Shown here in pieces: positions 46,183 through 55,150 of a stretch of DNA of 64,000 nucleotides. The stretch comes from Flavobacterium frigidimaris (lineage in GTDB: Bacteria; Bacteroidota; Bacteroidia; Flavobacteriales; Flavobacteriaceae). The translations under genes were made by a program, and so were the position numbers. The first letter of the stretch is position 1, and each line of letters starts with the position of its first letter. The stretch covers positions 62,001 to 126,000 of the forward strand of contig FQWG01000011.1 in the NCBI GenBank assembly GCA_900129595.1, read 5' to 3'. The notes beneath the pieces are model-generated. The model ran no database searches, was not told where the DNA came from, and saw only the letters and a program-made list of their open reading frames with translations.

Positions 46183-48342
46183 ATGAAGAAAATATATTTC
46201 GCCCTTTTAATTATTGGGCAATGCGTCTTAGCACAAAATAAAACAGAAAAAGACACCACAAAATCTCAGGAACTGGATAATGTTTTTATAACAGCCAACA
46301 GAACCGCTACTTTACGCAAAGAAACTCCGGTTGCCATTAGCAAAATAACCGCTAAAACAATTAATGAAACCAAAGCCACAGCGGTTTACGAGATCATCAA
46401 TAAAACACCGGGGGTTTTAATGGTCAATTTAGGAAACGAACAGCACATGATGTCGATTCGCCAGCCTATGACCACCAATGCTTATTATTTGTATCTCGAA
46501 GATGGCCTGCCAATTCGCCCAATGGGAATCTTTAATCACAATGCTTTATTAGAAATTAATCAGTTTAACATACAAAGTATTGAGGTGGTCAAAGGTCCGG
46601 TTTCTTCTTTGTACGGCCCGGAAGCGGTTGGCGGAACGATCAATTTAATTTCGCTAAAACCACCTGTTGATCCGGAATTTAAATTTGGAGTTCAGGCTGA
46701 TAATTATGGCTACAGAAGATTTCAGGCCGCAGGTGGCGCAACGATCGGGAAAGTTGGTTTTCATATTGCCGGAATTTCGAGTCTGCAGGAAAATGGCTGG
46801 ATGACGTATTCTGATTATAATAAAGACAACCTGAATGCCCGAATCGATTATAACATCTCCTCTTCTACCCGATTGATCAGTAATACGATGTACGGCAAAT
46901 ATTATTCTGATATGAGCGGAACAGTCAACGAAGACGCTTTTAATAACAGAACCTATCAAAGTACTTCTGATTTTACTTATAGAAAATCTCAGGCTTTACG
47001 CACCCGACTAACACTGGAACATGACTGGAACAGTAATTCGAGCAGCTATATTACCGGCTATTTACGCGACAACAAATTAGGTCAAAATCCTTCGTACGGA
47101 ATCAGATGGAGTCCAACTGTAAATCCTGCAACGGCAAAAGGCGAAGTAAATTCGAATAACTTTAAAAGTTATGGCGCTATTGGGCAGCACACTCAAAAAT
47201 TCAATTTTCTAAATGCGAAATTGGTTGCAGGAGCTTTATACGATTATTCTCCCGTAACCTATTGGTCGTATATTATTGATCTGAAAGCCAATCTAAATCC
47301 AGGAGAAACCGGCAAACAAACCGTAAATTCTTATGAGATTGTTGCAGAACATCCGGACTCAAAACTAGCCGATTATTCTGCTGATATTTTTAATAGTGCG
47401 GGTTATGCGCAGTTGAGTTTTAATCCGATAGAGAAGTTGATTGTCACAATTGGAGGCCGTTACGATAATATGAAAGTGAATTACGAAAATGCCTTAGACA
47501 ATTCTACCGGAAGTAAACTTTATGACAAAATGACTTTTAAAGCCGGTGCCAATTACAATCCGTTTGAATTTGCAGGTTTTTATGGCAATTATTCACAAGG
47601 TTTTGCGCCTCCCGGAATTACCTCTATTTTTAGAACAAAACCCGGAACTGGCGGAACAACAGGCATTCCTGCTGATTTTTATTATAATCTCGAACCCGCT
47701 ACTTTCAACAATTACGAGGTCGGCGGATGGTTTTCCTTTCTTCAAAACAAACTAAATTTTGACTATGCTTTGTATTATATGGAAGGTAAAAACGAATTAC
47801 TAAACATCAAACTGGCAGACAATTCAACTGATTATCGTTCGGCCGGAGAAACACGTCATAAAGGAGTTGAGTTTGGCGCTTCGTACCGTCCGTCGAAACA
47901 ATTCAATATTCGTCTTGGCGGAACTTATGCGCAACACACTTATATCGATTTTAAACTTTCGGACAAACCAAGCGATCCTGTTCAGGATTTAAACGGAAAA
48001 GAAATGCCGGCGGCACCCAAATGGTCCGGAAATTCTGAGGTAAGTTACTACCCCAACTGGCTCCCGAATTTTAGAACATCTGTAGAATGGCAGCTCGTGG
48101 GAAGTTATTATCAGGATCAGATCAACACGATAAAATATAGCGGTTATAATATATTCAACGCCAGAGTGGGTTACCAATGGAAAAAAATTGAAGTATACGG
48201 AAATGTACTAAACCTAACCGATAAATTATACGCTTATAATGTTTCGAGAGCGAATACAACAAATGCTCAGCCCACTTATACAGCAGCGGCGCCAAGAACT
48301 TTTGTCTTTGGAATACAGTATAATTTTTCATTAAAAAAATAA
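46183..48342 (+). CDS. TonB-dependent outer-membrane receptor, probably for a metal
   Basis: A 719-residue receptor with signal peptide (to about LAQN), plug domain (about 28-165, LDNVFITANRTATLRKETP to INLISLKPP) and a 22-strand barrel ending FVFGIQYNFSLKK. The plug surface near residues 85-115 is rich in Met and His (EQHMMSIRQPMTT, PIRPMG), which suits a copper receptor of the OprC/NosA kind. It has no CarboxypepD_reg domain, unlike the SusC gene. The neighbouring MbnP, MbnH and PepSY genes support copper or another transition metal; siderophores cannot be excluded. Confidence 0.85.
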   Translation: MKKIYFALLIIGQCVLAQNKTEKDTTKSQELDNVFITANRTATLRKETPVAISKITAKTINETKATAVYEIINKTPGVLMVNLGNEQHMMSIRQPMTTNAYYLYLEDGLPIRPMGIFNHNALLEINQFNIQSIEVVKGPVSSLYGPEAVGGTINLISLKPPVDPEFKFGVQADNYGYRRFQAAGGATIGKVGFHIAGISSLQENGWMTYSDYNKDNLNARIDYNISSSTRLISNTMYGKYYSDMSGTVNEDAFNNRTYQSTSDFTYRKSQALRTRLTLEHDWNSNSSSYITGYLRDNKLGQNPSYGIRWSPTVNPATAKGEVNSNNFKSYGAIGQHTQKFNFLNAKLVAGALYDYSPVTYWSYIIDLKANLNPGETGKQTVNSYEIVAEHPDSKLADYSADIFNSAGYAQLSFNPIEKLIVTIGGRYDNMKVNYENALDNSTGSKLYDKMTFKAGANYNPFEFAGFYGNYSQGFAPPGITSIFRTKPGTGGTTGIPADFYYNLEPATFNNYEVGGWFSFLQNKLNFDYALYYMEGKNELLNIKLADNSTDYRSAGETRHKGVEFGASYRPSKQFNIRLGGTYAQHTYIDFKLSDKPSDPVQDLNGKEMPAAPKWSGNSEVSYYPNWLPNFRTSVEWQLVGSYYQDQINTIKYSGYNIFNARVGYQWKKIEVYGNVLNLTDKLYAYNVSRANTTNAQPTYTAAAPRTFVFGIQYNFSLKK

Positions 48343-48360
48343 GTTTCTGCCAATATTTTT

Positions 48361-48432
48361 TTGCCACAGATTAAAAAGATTAACACAGATTATTTAAAAA
48401 AAATCATTCTAATCCTGTAATCTGTGGAAAAA
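48361..48432. repeat. TTGCCACAGATTAA intergenic hairpin
   Basis: TTGCCACAGATTAAAAAGAT and ATCCTGTAATCTGTGG are reverse complements over CCACAGATT/AATCTGTGG, with ATTATTT-rich loop. It lies between the receptor and the PepSY gene and may be an attenuator or stabilising end. Confidence 0.55.
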
Positions 48433-48460
48433 AACATCAATAAATCATAAGAACAAGAAT

Positions 48461-50059
48461 ATGAGCAAAGAAATAAACAAAGCCAAAAAGTCCAGAAAAA
48501 AAGACTCTAAGTTGGTCAAGAAAATCAAACAGCACATGTACAAATGGCATCGTGCGATTGGGTTAGTTACCATTATTCCGGTGATATTCTGGACACTTTC
48601 AGGATTGATGCATCCGTTTATGGCGCATTTTTTTAAACCTGAAATCGCACACGAAAAACTCGAAGCGCAAGTAATTGATAAAAGTCAGCTGCACTTTTCG
48701 ATTCAGGAAGTTTTAGAGAAAAACGAACTAACGCAATTCAAAAATTTCAGAATCGTTAGCTTCAACAATAAAACCTATTATCAGCTAAAAACTATAATTG
48801 GTGAATTACGGTATTTTGATGCCTCGACAGCTGAAAAACTGGAAAATGGAGATCAGAAATATGCCGAATGGCTTTCGCGTTATTTCCTCGATGATCAAAA
48901 AAGTGCCGTAAAAAAGAGCGAAGTCGTAACTGAATTTACTTCTCAGTACAAATATGTCAATCGCTATTTACCCGTTTATAAATTAAGTTTCAATCGTACC
49001 GATGCCATGCAGGTTTATGTAGAAACCTCTTCCGGCAAACTGGCAACTTATAATCCAACATCACGACAAGCATTTATTTGGTTTTTTGATACGTTTCATA
49101 ACTGGTCGTTTATCGACGCAATATCAAACAATAGTGTCCGCATTATCACAATGATATTTTTATTATCCATCATTGGATTTTCGGCCCTGAGCGGAATTTT
49201 AATTTATGGACTGCTTTGGAAACAGTTCAAAAAGACAGATAGCTTACAACCTAAAAAAGGCCTTAGAAAATACCATCGCCAAATTGGGATCTGGGTTTCG
49301 CTTTTTACTCTGACATTTGCTTTTAGTGGTGCGTATCACGCCACAACAAAATGGAGTCCCTACACTTTATCGCAAATGGTTTATGAACCCACATTCGAAA
49401 CCAAAGAAATTCCGGTTGCCAACAATAAGCTGGATTTAGACTGGAGCCGTTTTCAAAACGCGAGTATTATTACTTTAAATGATACTACATATTATCGTTG
49501 TGAATTGCTTGAAAAGAAGAAATTCAAAACATCGAAATCAGATTCAAATTCGAAATGGAATAAAAAAGACGATCCAAAATCTGAAGTAATTTACATTAAT
49601 GCTGCAACTAACAAAGCTGCACCAAATCTGGACTTCCATTATGCTGAATTTCTCGCTTATTATTTTACAGACGGAGCGCCTAAACTTGCTTGTTGCGAAA
49701 TGGATGAGGGTTCAGATGAACCTCATACTTCTTTAGAAAACGTAAAATTATTAGATTCTAAACTCTTAACTGATTTTAATAGTCGCGAATATGGCTTTGT
49801 AAACAAAAGATTACCTGTTATAAAACTGGCTTATGACACCCCGGAAAAAACGACTTATTTTATCGAAACTGCCACTTCAAGATTGGCCGCCATAGTTAAA
49901 GGCTCAGATATGATCGAAGGATATTCTTTTGCCATTTTACATAAATTTTTATTTATGGATTGGGCAGGAAAAAACATTCGGGATCTGACAATGGTTGTAG
50001 CTGCATTAACCATTTTGATTGTTAGTGTTCTGGGATTTATTTTGTTTTTGAAGAAATAG
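48461..50059 (+). CDS. PepSY-associated TM helix protein
   Basis: A 532-residue inner-membrane protein with about four TM segments (VTIIPVIFWTLSGLMHP near 40-56; IITMIFLLSIIGFSALSGIL near 230; IWVSLFTLTFAFSG near 275; VVAALTILIVSVLGFILFL at the end) and two periplasmic PepSY-like domains between. Residues 400-416 carry FTDGAPKLACCEMDEGSDE, an acidic and Cys-Cys-containing loop that looks like a metal site. PepSY TM proteins next to TonB receptors are often reductases of the FoxB type, releasing metal from a carrier. The start ATG at 48461 follows a hairpin; the N-terminal 20 residues are very basic, as for a cytosolic N-tail. Confidence 0.85.
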   Translation: MSKEINKAKKSRKKDSKLVKKIKQHMYKWHRAIGLVTIIPVIFWTLSGLMHPFMAHFFKPEIAHEKLEAQVIDKSQLHFSIQEVLEKNELTQFKNFRIVSFNNKTYYQLKTIIGELRYFDASTAEKLENGDQKYAEWLSRYFLDDQKSAVKKSEVVTEFTSQYKYVNRYLPVYKLSFNRTDAMQVYVETSSGKLATYNPTSRQAFIWFFDTFHNWSFIDAISNNSVRIITMIFLLSIIGFSALSGILIYGLLWKQFKKTDSLQPKKGLRKYHRQIGIWVSLFTLTFAFSGAYHATTKWSPYTLSQMVYEPTFETKEIPVANNKLDLDWSRFQNASIITLNDTTYYRCELLEKKKFKTSKSDSNSKWNKKDDPKSEVIYINAATNKAAPNLDFHYAEFLAYYFTDGAPKLACCEMDEGSDEPHTSLENVKLLDSKLLTDFNSREYGFVNKRLPVIKLAYDTPEKTTYFIETATSRLAAIVKGSDMIEGYSFAILHKFLFMDWAGKNIRDLTMVVAALTILIVSVLGFILFLKK

Positions 50060-50113
50060 AAAAGAATTCAACTCAATTCATCCCTTTGCAATTTTATGCC
50101 GAGGGATTTTTCT

Positions 50114-50121
50114 TATATTTG
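50114..50121 (+). promoter_or_regulatory. Minus-7 promoter box of the DUF2306 pair
   Basis: TATATTTG matches TAnnTTTG, 24 bases before the TTG start at 50145. Confidence 0.5.
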
Positions 50122-50144
50122 CTTCCAATTTATTTTAATTAAAA

Positions 50145-50780
50145 TTGAAAAGAAATCTAAGCCTTTTATTACCTATTTTATGGATTCTGTGTTTCAGCTA
50201 TTTTTTCATATTAATGATTAAGATTACCTGGCAATATATTCCAATTGATAATAATGTTGCTTTTCTTCAAATCAAACAAACCGAGATTACTCAAATTCCG
50301 TTTTATTATCCTATATTTTATGTGCATGTATATTCGTCGATCTTTGTTTTGCTTGCCGGATTTTTTCAATTTAGCAGTACACTCTTAAAAAAGTTTCCCG
50401 TAACACATCGAAATATTGGAAAGTTTTATGTTTTTACAGTGCTTTTTTTAAGTGCACCTTCGGGTTTATTTATCGGTCTTTTTGCAAACGGGGGAATTTA
50501 CTCTAAAGTTTCTTTTATTAGCTTGTCGATTTTGTGGTTTTACTTTACCATTAAAGGTTTTACCGCTATAAAAAACAGAAAAGTCACCAACCATAAGGCA
50601 TTTATGTTACGAAGTTTTGCCTTGACCTTTTCGGCCATCACATTGCGTTTTTGGAAGATTATTCTTGTATATTTGTTTCACCCGCCACCAATGGACGTTT
50701 ATCAGATAATAGCGTGGCTTGGCTGGATTCCGAATTTACTAATCGTTGAATACTATATTTATAACCAATTAAAAAAATGA
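50145..50780 (+). CDS. DUF2306 multi-pass membrane protein
   Basis: A 211-residue membrane protein with about seven hydrophobic segments; the motif LLAGFFQFSSTLLKKFPVTH with RNIGKFYVFTVLFLSAPSG, then NHKAFMLRSFALTFSAITLR, fits the DUF2306 family. TTG is used as start; the next in-frame ATG is far inside TM1. Function is unknown; the His and Arg residues at membrane borders resemble those of haem-associated helices, but that is not proof. It shares four bases (ATGA) with the next gene, so they are translated together. Confidence 0.8.
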   Translation: MKRNLSLLLPILWILCFSYFFILMIKITWQYIPIDNNVAFLQIKQTEITQIPFYYPIFYVHVYSSIFVLLAGFFQFSSTLLKKFPVTHRNIGKFYVFTVLFLSAPSGLFIGLFANGGIYSKVSFISLSILWFYFTIKGFTAIKNRKVTNHKAFMLRSFALTFSAITLRFWKIILVYLFHPPPMDVYQIIAWLGWIPNLLIVEYYIYNQLKK

Positions 50781-51640
50781 AAAAACTTTTTTGTTTATCA
50801 CTTCTTGTAGTGCTTTTTTCCTGTAAAGAAAATAAAACCACCAAAAATAAAGCTAAAGCGCCCGAAGAAAAAGAAATCTTAACAGAATTATACGGTTCCT
50901 GGGTGGGCGAGTTTATTGTAAAAGAACGCGATAAAAGCAAAGAAGAGAAGGAAATGTACAGCAATAAAATCAATATTGTAATAAAAAAGATAACGGAAAA
51001 TAAAGTTATTGGACAAAGTATTGTAGCGGGTAATAACAGGCCTCTCGAAGGAAAAATGACTAAAACCGGAAATAAAGTTCATTTTATACTAAAGGAACCC
51101 GGAGATGATAAAAACGATGGTGTTTTTGATTTTGAAATAGAAGACAACACGCTAATGAAAGGAATATGGGTAGCCAATAATCCTAAAAAAGAAGTTTCTG
51201 AAAGGAGTTTTGAACTTACTAAAAAAGATTTTAAGTACGATCCTGATGTAATGCTCTCGGAAGGAGAAATGTATGTTGATTATTTAAATCCTAAAACACA
51301 AAAAAACGAAGAAGAAGGTGAAGAATACAGTGAAGATACTTACAGGATAGCATCTCCTGCTGTACATACCATAAATTCATCAACACAAAAACTAGACGAA
51401 TCAGACGTTAAAAACCTAAAAAAACTGGACTTAGAAATCCTTAGAAATACTATTTATGCAAGACATGGACTTACTTTTAAAGCAAAAAAAGTACGTCAGT
51501 TTTTTGATCGTGTCGATTGGTACATTCCAATTTCAAGTGATGTAAGTAGTGAACTTACATCAACAGAACAACAAAACATAGTTTTACTAAAACGTTTTGA
51601 AAAATATGCCGAAGACAACTATGACACCTTTGGGAGATAA
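50777..51640 (+). CDS. YARHG-domain lipoprotein
   Basis: A 287-residue lipoprotein (lipobox Cys16 in VLFSCKENKT). A C-terminal YARHG domain (about 220-287) shows EILRNTIYARHGLTFKAKKV, then FFDRVDWYIP, a short motif found in secreted bacterial proteins and thought to be extracellular. The central part (about 40-180, ITENKVIGQSIVAGNNRPLE) is beta-rich. The ATG overlaps the stop of the DUF2306 gene by four bases. Role unknown. Confidence 0.85.
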   Translation: MKKLFCLSLLVVLFSCKENKTTKNKAKAPEEKEILTELYGSWVGEFIVKERDKSKEEKEMYSNKINIVIKKITENKVIGQSIVAGNNRPLEGKMTKTGNKVHFILKEPGDDKNDGVFDFEIEDNTLMKGIWVANNPKKEVSERSFELTKKDFKYDPDVMLSEGEMYVDYLNPKTQKNEEEGEEYSEDTYRIASPAVHTINSSTQKLDESDVKNLKKLDLEILRNTIYARHGLTFKAKKVRQFFDRVDWYIPISSDVSSELTSTEQQNIVLLKRFEKYAEDNYDTFGR

Positions 51641-51708
51641 ATCTTTTTAGCCAAGAACTGCAAGAGTTTTCTACTAATTATTTATCGTGTTTTTTGAAGA
51701 AGCAACAA

Positions 51709-51778
51709 TATTGTCAAATCGGGCAGAGTCGAGATTCTTTTGAATTTATAAGGGTTTCGACTCCGCTCAACTGACAAT
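51709..51778. repeat. GACTCCGCTCAA-type inverted repeat
   Basis: ATTGTCAAATCGGGCAGAGT and the later GTTTCGACTCCGCTCAACTGACAAT (two halves) pair imperfectly over 24 bases: ATTGTCA/TGACAAT and GAGTCGA/TCGACTC are perfect. The TCGACTCCGCTCAACTGACA unit is, from memory, a widely dispersed intergenic repeat in Flavobacteriia genomes. Sits between convergent genes. Confidence 0.7.
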
Positions 51779-51783
51779 AATAT

Positions 51784-51812
51784 TAAGGTTCTAAGTTTTT
51801 TTTCTTAGCAAC
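51784..51812. repeat. CTTAG-type repeat before the TrmH gene
   Basis: AAGGTTCTAAGTTTTTTTTC followed by TTAGCAACTTA, a single unit of the CTTAGCAACTTAG family with a T-run, closing the TrmH gene on the minus strand. Confidence 0.5.
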
Positions 51813-52475
51813 TTATTTGGGATTCTCTTCAAAATAGCGCGCCTCAATTCGTTTAATATCTTTAATCGAATTCTTAGCCCACGCTAAACGTTTCTCCAGA
51901 ATTTCATCTTCTGATAAATGCCAGTTGATAGCTGATTTTTGCAATCTGTTTGTCAGGTTCTGAATGATGATGGCAGCAGAAACAGAAATATTTAGACTCT
52001 CTGTAAAACCAACCATTGGTATTTTAAGAAAACCATCTGCTTTTTCCAGAATCTCTTCTGACAAACCGTCTCTTTCTGTTCCAAAAAACAAGGCACTTGG
52101 TTTTGTAATATCAAAATCCTCCAGCAAGCAATCATTTTCGTGAGGTGTTGTGGCAATAATTTGATATCCCTGCTCCTTTAAAGTCGAAATACAATTGGTA
52201 ACAGAATCGAACTGATTGATGTCTACCCATTTTTGGGCACCCATTGCAATTTCTTTATCGATCTTTTTTCCGTAACGTTGTTCGATAACATTCAGTTCCT
52301 GAATCCCAAAAACCTCACAACTACGCATAACAGCGCTTGTATTGTGCATCTGAAAAACATCTTCTACAACAACTGTAAAATGCTTTGTACGATTTCCGAG
52401 TACTTTTAAGAATCTTTCTTTACGGTTGTCAGTTAATATATTTTCAAGAAAAGCGAGGTAATCTAAATCAATCAT
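51813..52475 (-). CDS. TrmH/SpoU family RNA methyltransferase
   Basis: A 220-residue SPOUT methyltransferase. Motifs: VVVEDVFQMHNTSAVMRSCE (motif 1), ALFFGTERDGLSEEIL (motif 2) and IPMVGFTESLNISVSAAII (motif 3, the trefoil-knot SAM pocket). This fits TrmH, the tRNA Gm18 2'-O-methyltransferase. It is monocistronic on the minus strand, 72 bases after the start of the sulfotransferase operon's last gene. Confidence 0.9.
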   Translation of the reverse strand: MIDLDYLAFLENILTDNRKERFLKVLGNRTKHFTVVVEDVFQMHNTSAVMRSCEVFGIQELNVIEQRYGKKIDKEIAMGAQKWVDINQFDSVTNCISTLKEQGYQIIATTPHENDCLLEDFDITKPSALFFGTERDGLSEEILEKADGFLKIPMVGFTESLNISVSAAIIIQNLTNRLQKSAINWHLSEDEILEKRLAWAKNSIKDIKRIEARYFEENPK

Positions 52476-52547
52476 TTTATTCGTGTTTGCCGCAAAAATA
52501 CACCATAATTAAAACAGAAAGAAATTTCACCTCAATTTTCAACTGTC

Positions 52548-53507
52548 TTAATAGTTAACTAAGCTGTTATTCAGTTTTTCATGCAAAATTTCGAGCTTCG
52601 AAAAATCGATCTTCAAAGTTTCTTCTTTAAACTGATCTCCGGCAAAAACAGCACTTTCATTTTTAGAATGTCTTTTTAAGCGATCGTACATTTTTTCAAG
52701 TTCGCCATTCGAATACTGAACATTTATAAATGATACAAACTTCTCAACAACGGCTCTCATTCCTTCATTATAATTGAGCATTACAACATTTTGATCCATT
52801 TCGTAAAAATCAAGAAACCCCTGAAAATATTTCTCTAGAACTAATCCGCCATATTGCTGAAAACTTAAGTCGTGAACTTCTTTTACCGAAATCCCAAAAA
52901 TTTGAGAAGGCAATAGATTAGGAACCATGTGCATTCCCATCATTTTCTGATGTGATTTTAAAACTTCTGTTGGGTTTCTGTACAGTAAAGCAAAAGGTAT
53001 ATCAGTAAAAATTGATCTTAAATATGCCGACTTAAAAATATGCCAGGCATCGAGTTTTATAATTAAATGCTTTTGTTCAGGAAATCTTTTTTGTCCCAGT
53101 AATTTTAATACTGATTGTATTAGCGACGTTTTTTTCTCCAAGCTAAAAAGATCACTTCTCAAAATTTGATCGATAATTGGCGCTTCAGAAATCATTATAT
53201 TTTCTGAAGAAGTTGCTAAAGATTGGCTCAACATGGTAGAACCGCATCTGGACACATGAAAAACCAAAGATTTTAATTCAACTGAAATCAGTTCATTAGA
53301 CCAATCTATAAGATTTTCTACCGTACTTACTACTTTACATTGCTTCGAATTATAAGCATGGCTTTTGCATTTTGCTATACTTTCATCAAAAAACGGATCG
53401 GCCAATTTTAAGTTTGCCAAATAAATCCATTCGAAATAAATCTCATTGTCTTTTTCGATTAACTTAACAGGAATCCAGTTGAAAAGTGGATGATTTATAT
53501 TTTCCAT
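52548..53507 (-). CDS. Sulfotransferase-like protein
   Basis: A 319-residue protein with a PAPS-binding-like loop VFHVSRCGSTMLSQSLATSS and the downstream motif YRNPTEVLKSHQKMMG, matching the 5'-PSB and 3'-PB loops of sulfotransferases. The N-terminal 75 residues (IYFEWIYLANLKLADPFFDE) form an extra domain unlike most bacterial sulfotransferases. It is the last gene of an operon with APS kinase and a beta-hydroxylase fold. The acceptor is unknown; a modified peptide or lipid is one idea. Nothing indicates decay. Confidence 0.8.
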   Translation of the reverse strand: MENINHPLFNWIPVKLIEKDNEIYFEWIYLANLKLADPFFDESIAKCKSHAYNSKQCKVVSTVENLIDWSNELISVELKSLVFHVSRCGSTMLSQSLATSSENIMISEAPIIDQILRSDLFSLEKKTSLIQSVLKLLGQKRFPEQKHLIIKLDAWHIFKSAYLRSIFTDIPFALLYRNPTEVLKSHQKMMGMHMVPNLLPSQIFGISVKEVHDLSFQQYGGLVLEKYFQGFLDFYEMDQNVVMLNYNEGMRAVVEKFVSFINVQYSNGELEKMYDRLKRHSKNESAVFAGDQFKEETLKIDFSKLEILHEKLNNSLVNY

Positions 53508-53516
53508 TTTATGATT

Positions 53517-54200
53517 TTATTTTGATTGTAGATCTGCAATGATTTTAGCTCCGGCTTCTGACGGATTTCGGGAAAGCTCCGCAATAATCTGCTGTTTTAG
53601 TTCATCTGAATACTGATTCTCTTTGGATGATTCATTTATATTAAAACCCATTTTAGTAAACAATTCATCAGACCAATCGTTTCTTATGCAATCGAGTGTG
53701 AAATGTATACGTGGTTCAGCACTTTTGTTTTCTACGCTATGCGGAAGCTGAAAATTGGCGTACCAGCACTCTCCCCTTTTCATGGGAACACGTTTTTTAT
53801 CGACATAAAAAAATACATCATCGTTCGTTACAATAGGAATATGAATTCTAAAAAAACCATCTTCATAAGAGGTATCATTATCAACATGCTCTTTAATTTC
53901 GCTTTGAGGATCTAATCGAAGCAATCTGACTGCTTCTTTATCACATTCAAACCAATCCATAATTTCTTTAAAATAATCACAGCGATCTAATAAACTCGTA
54001 TTTTTATACGTTGCATTTGCAAAAGACATAATATCGTTTGACAAACCAGATTGCGATCTTAAAGAAATACTTGTCCAGTTTCCCTCGTATCTATTGGTAT
54101 TAAAATGTGGTGTCCATAAATCATTTTCACATATTACAAGATCTTCTTGCAATTTATCTATCGAAAACGAAATGGGAAGTTGACTTGATGAAGGATTCAT
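53517..54200 (-). CDS. Aspartyl/asparaginyl beta-hydroxylase-fold protein
   Basis: A 227-residue 2-oxoglutarate/Fe(II) oxygenase-like protein. The beta-helix core shows RLDPQSEIKEHVDND (first His ligand), RIHIPIVTNDDVFFYVDKK and ANFQLPHSVENKSAEPRIHF (second His), as in the aspartyl/asparaginyl hydroxylase family, which use His-His iron centres. The C-terminal 35 residues look like a helical appendage (QQIIAELSRNPSEAGAKII). It is nine bases upstream of the sulfotransferase gene and 18 downstream of the kinase gene, clearly one operon. Substrate is unknown. Confidence 0.85.
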   Translation of the reverse strand: MNPSSSQLPISFSIDKLQEDLVICENDLWTPHFNTNRYEGNWTSISLRSQSGLSNDIMSFANATYKNTSLLDRCDYFKEIMDWFECDKEAVRLLRLDPQSEIKEHVDNDTSYEDGFFRIHIPIVTNDDVFFYVDKKRVPMKRGECWYANFQLPHSVENKSAEPRIHFTLDCIRNDWSDELFTKMGFNINESSKENQYSDELKQQIIAELSRNPSEAGAKIIADLQSK

Positions 54201-54218
54201 ATACTGTAAAGAATTAAA

Positions 54219-54746
54219 TTATTCAGATAAATTTTTAATGATGAAATCATATAATTTATTAGTGGAAAAAATTTCCGTTTCCAGATCTGTTTTTAAAACT
54301 AAATCTGCATTGGATGGAATTTCGAAAACATCGCTTATTCCGGTAAAATTATTTATTTTATTAAGGTCGTGATCCGGCAGCAAAGCTTTTTGATACAATC
54401 CTTTTGGATCTCTTTTAATAAGGTTGGCTATCGAACAATCTAAATATACGGTTCTCACAAACTCATAGCTTCTTAACTCGTTACGCAGATTTTCATAAGG
54501 ATTAATGACTGACATTAAAACAATTGTATTTTCTTTCACAAAGTTTTGTCCTACCTGAAACAAACGCTTGATATTTTCGCATCTGTCTTCTCTTGAAAAC
54601 CCTAAATCACTGCAAATGGTTTTACGGTAAACATCTCCATCAACGATTTCGACTTTGTAACTTTTATCTGCTAACAAATGACGCACATTCTGAGCCAATG
54701 TTGTTTTGCCTGAACCTGACAATCCTGTAAACTGTATTAAAATCAT
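54219..54746 (-). CDS. Adenylylsulfate kinase (CysC-like)
   Basis: A 175-residue APS kinase-like protein: P-loop FTGLSGSGKTTLAQNV, VDGDVYRKTICSDLGFSRED and RCENIKRLFQVGQ, which follow the APS kinase pattern DGDNVR..LN.DLGFS.EDR.EN. A C-terminal helix closes. It makes PAPS from APS, the donor for the sulfotransferase in the same operon. No ATP sulfurylase subunits are close by, so the gene is dedicated to the sulfation system rather than to assimilation (inference). First gene of the operon. Confidence 0.88.
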   Translation of the reverse strand: MILIQFTGLSGSGKTTLAQNVRHLLADKSYKVEIVDGDVYRKTICSDLGFSREDRCENIKRLFQVGQNFVKENTIVLMSVINPYENLRNELRSYEFVRTVYLDCSIANLIKRDPKGLYQKALLPDHDLNKINNFTGISDVFEIPSNADLVLKTDLETEIFSTNKLYDFIIKNLSE

Positions 54747-55150
54747 TAAAAGTTTATTTTACTTTACCTGATAATAAAAATAAACATTTTGTAAGACTCT
54801 TACAATAAGTATAATTACGCTTTTTTTACTGTGAAAAATCAAAGTTAAGGGGAAATCTACAAAATTATTTAACCGTTTAATTAGGAAAGTAATTAGAAAA
54901 ATCCGTTTTTATCAGCGTTTTCGCTTTAGCGACTCAGTAAAATCAGCGTCTAATTTTGACGCGGATAAAACAGATTTAATTTGCAATAATTTTATTTTCT
55001 AAAAACTTAACTTAATGACATTGGCCTACAGGAAGCTAAATTTATTTTAATTCTTTTTTTCTACTACCATTTACTGCCTAAAGGCACAAAATACAGACTT
55101 TAACTTTTTTATTCCCATAAATCACTATTTTTATCCTTCAATTGAATAAA
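54747..55150. other. Divergent gap of 404 bases
   Basis: Between the APS kinase gene (minus) and the sirtuin gene (plus). It contains a GC-richer loose palindrome at 54892-54975, AATCCGTTTTTATCAGCG against CGCGGATAAAACAGATTT, a fragment type seen in Flavobacterium gaps. No frame above 30 codons and no full consensus promoter was found. Confidence 0.6.
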
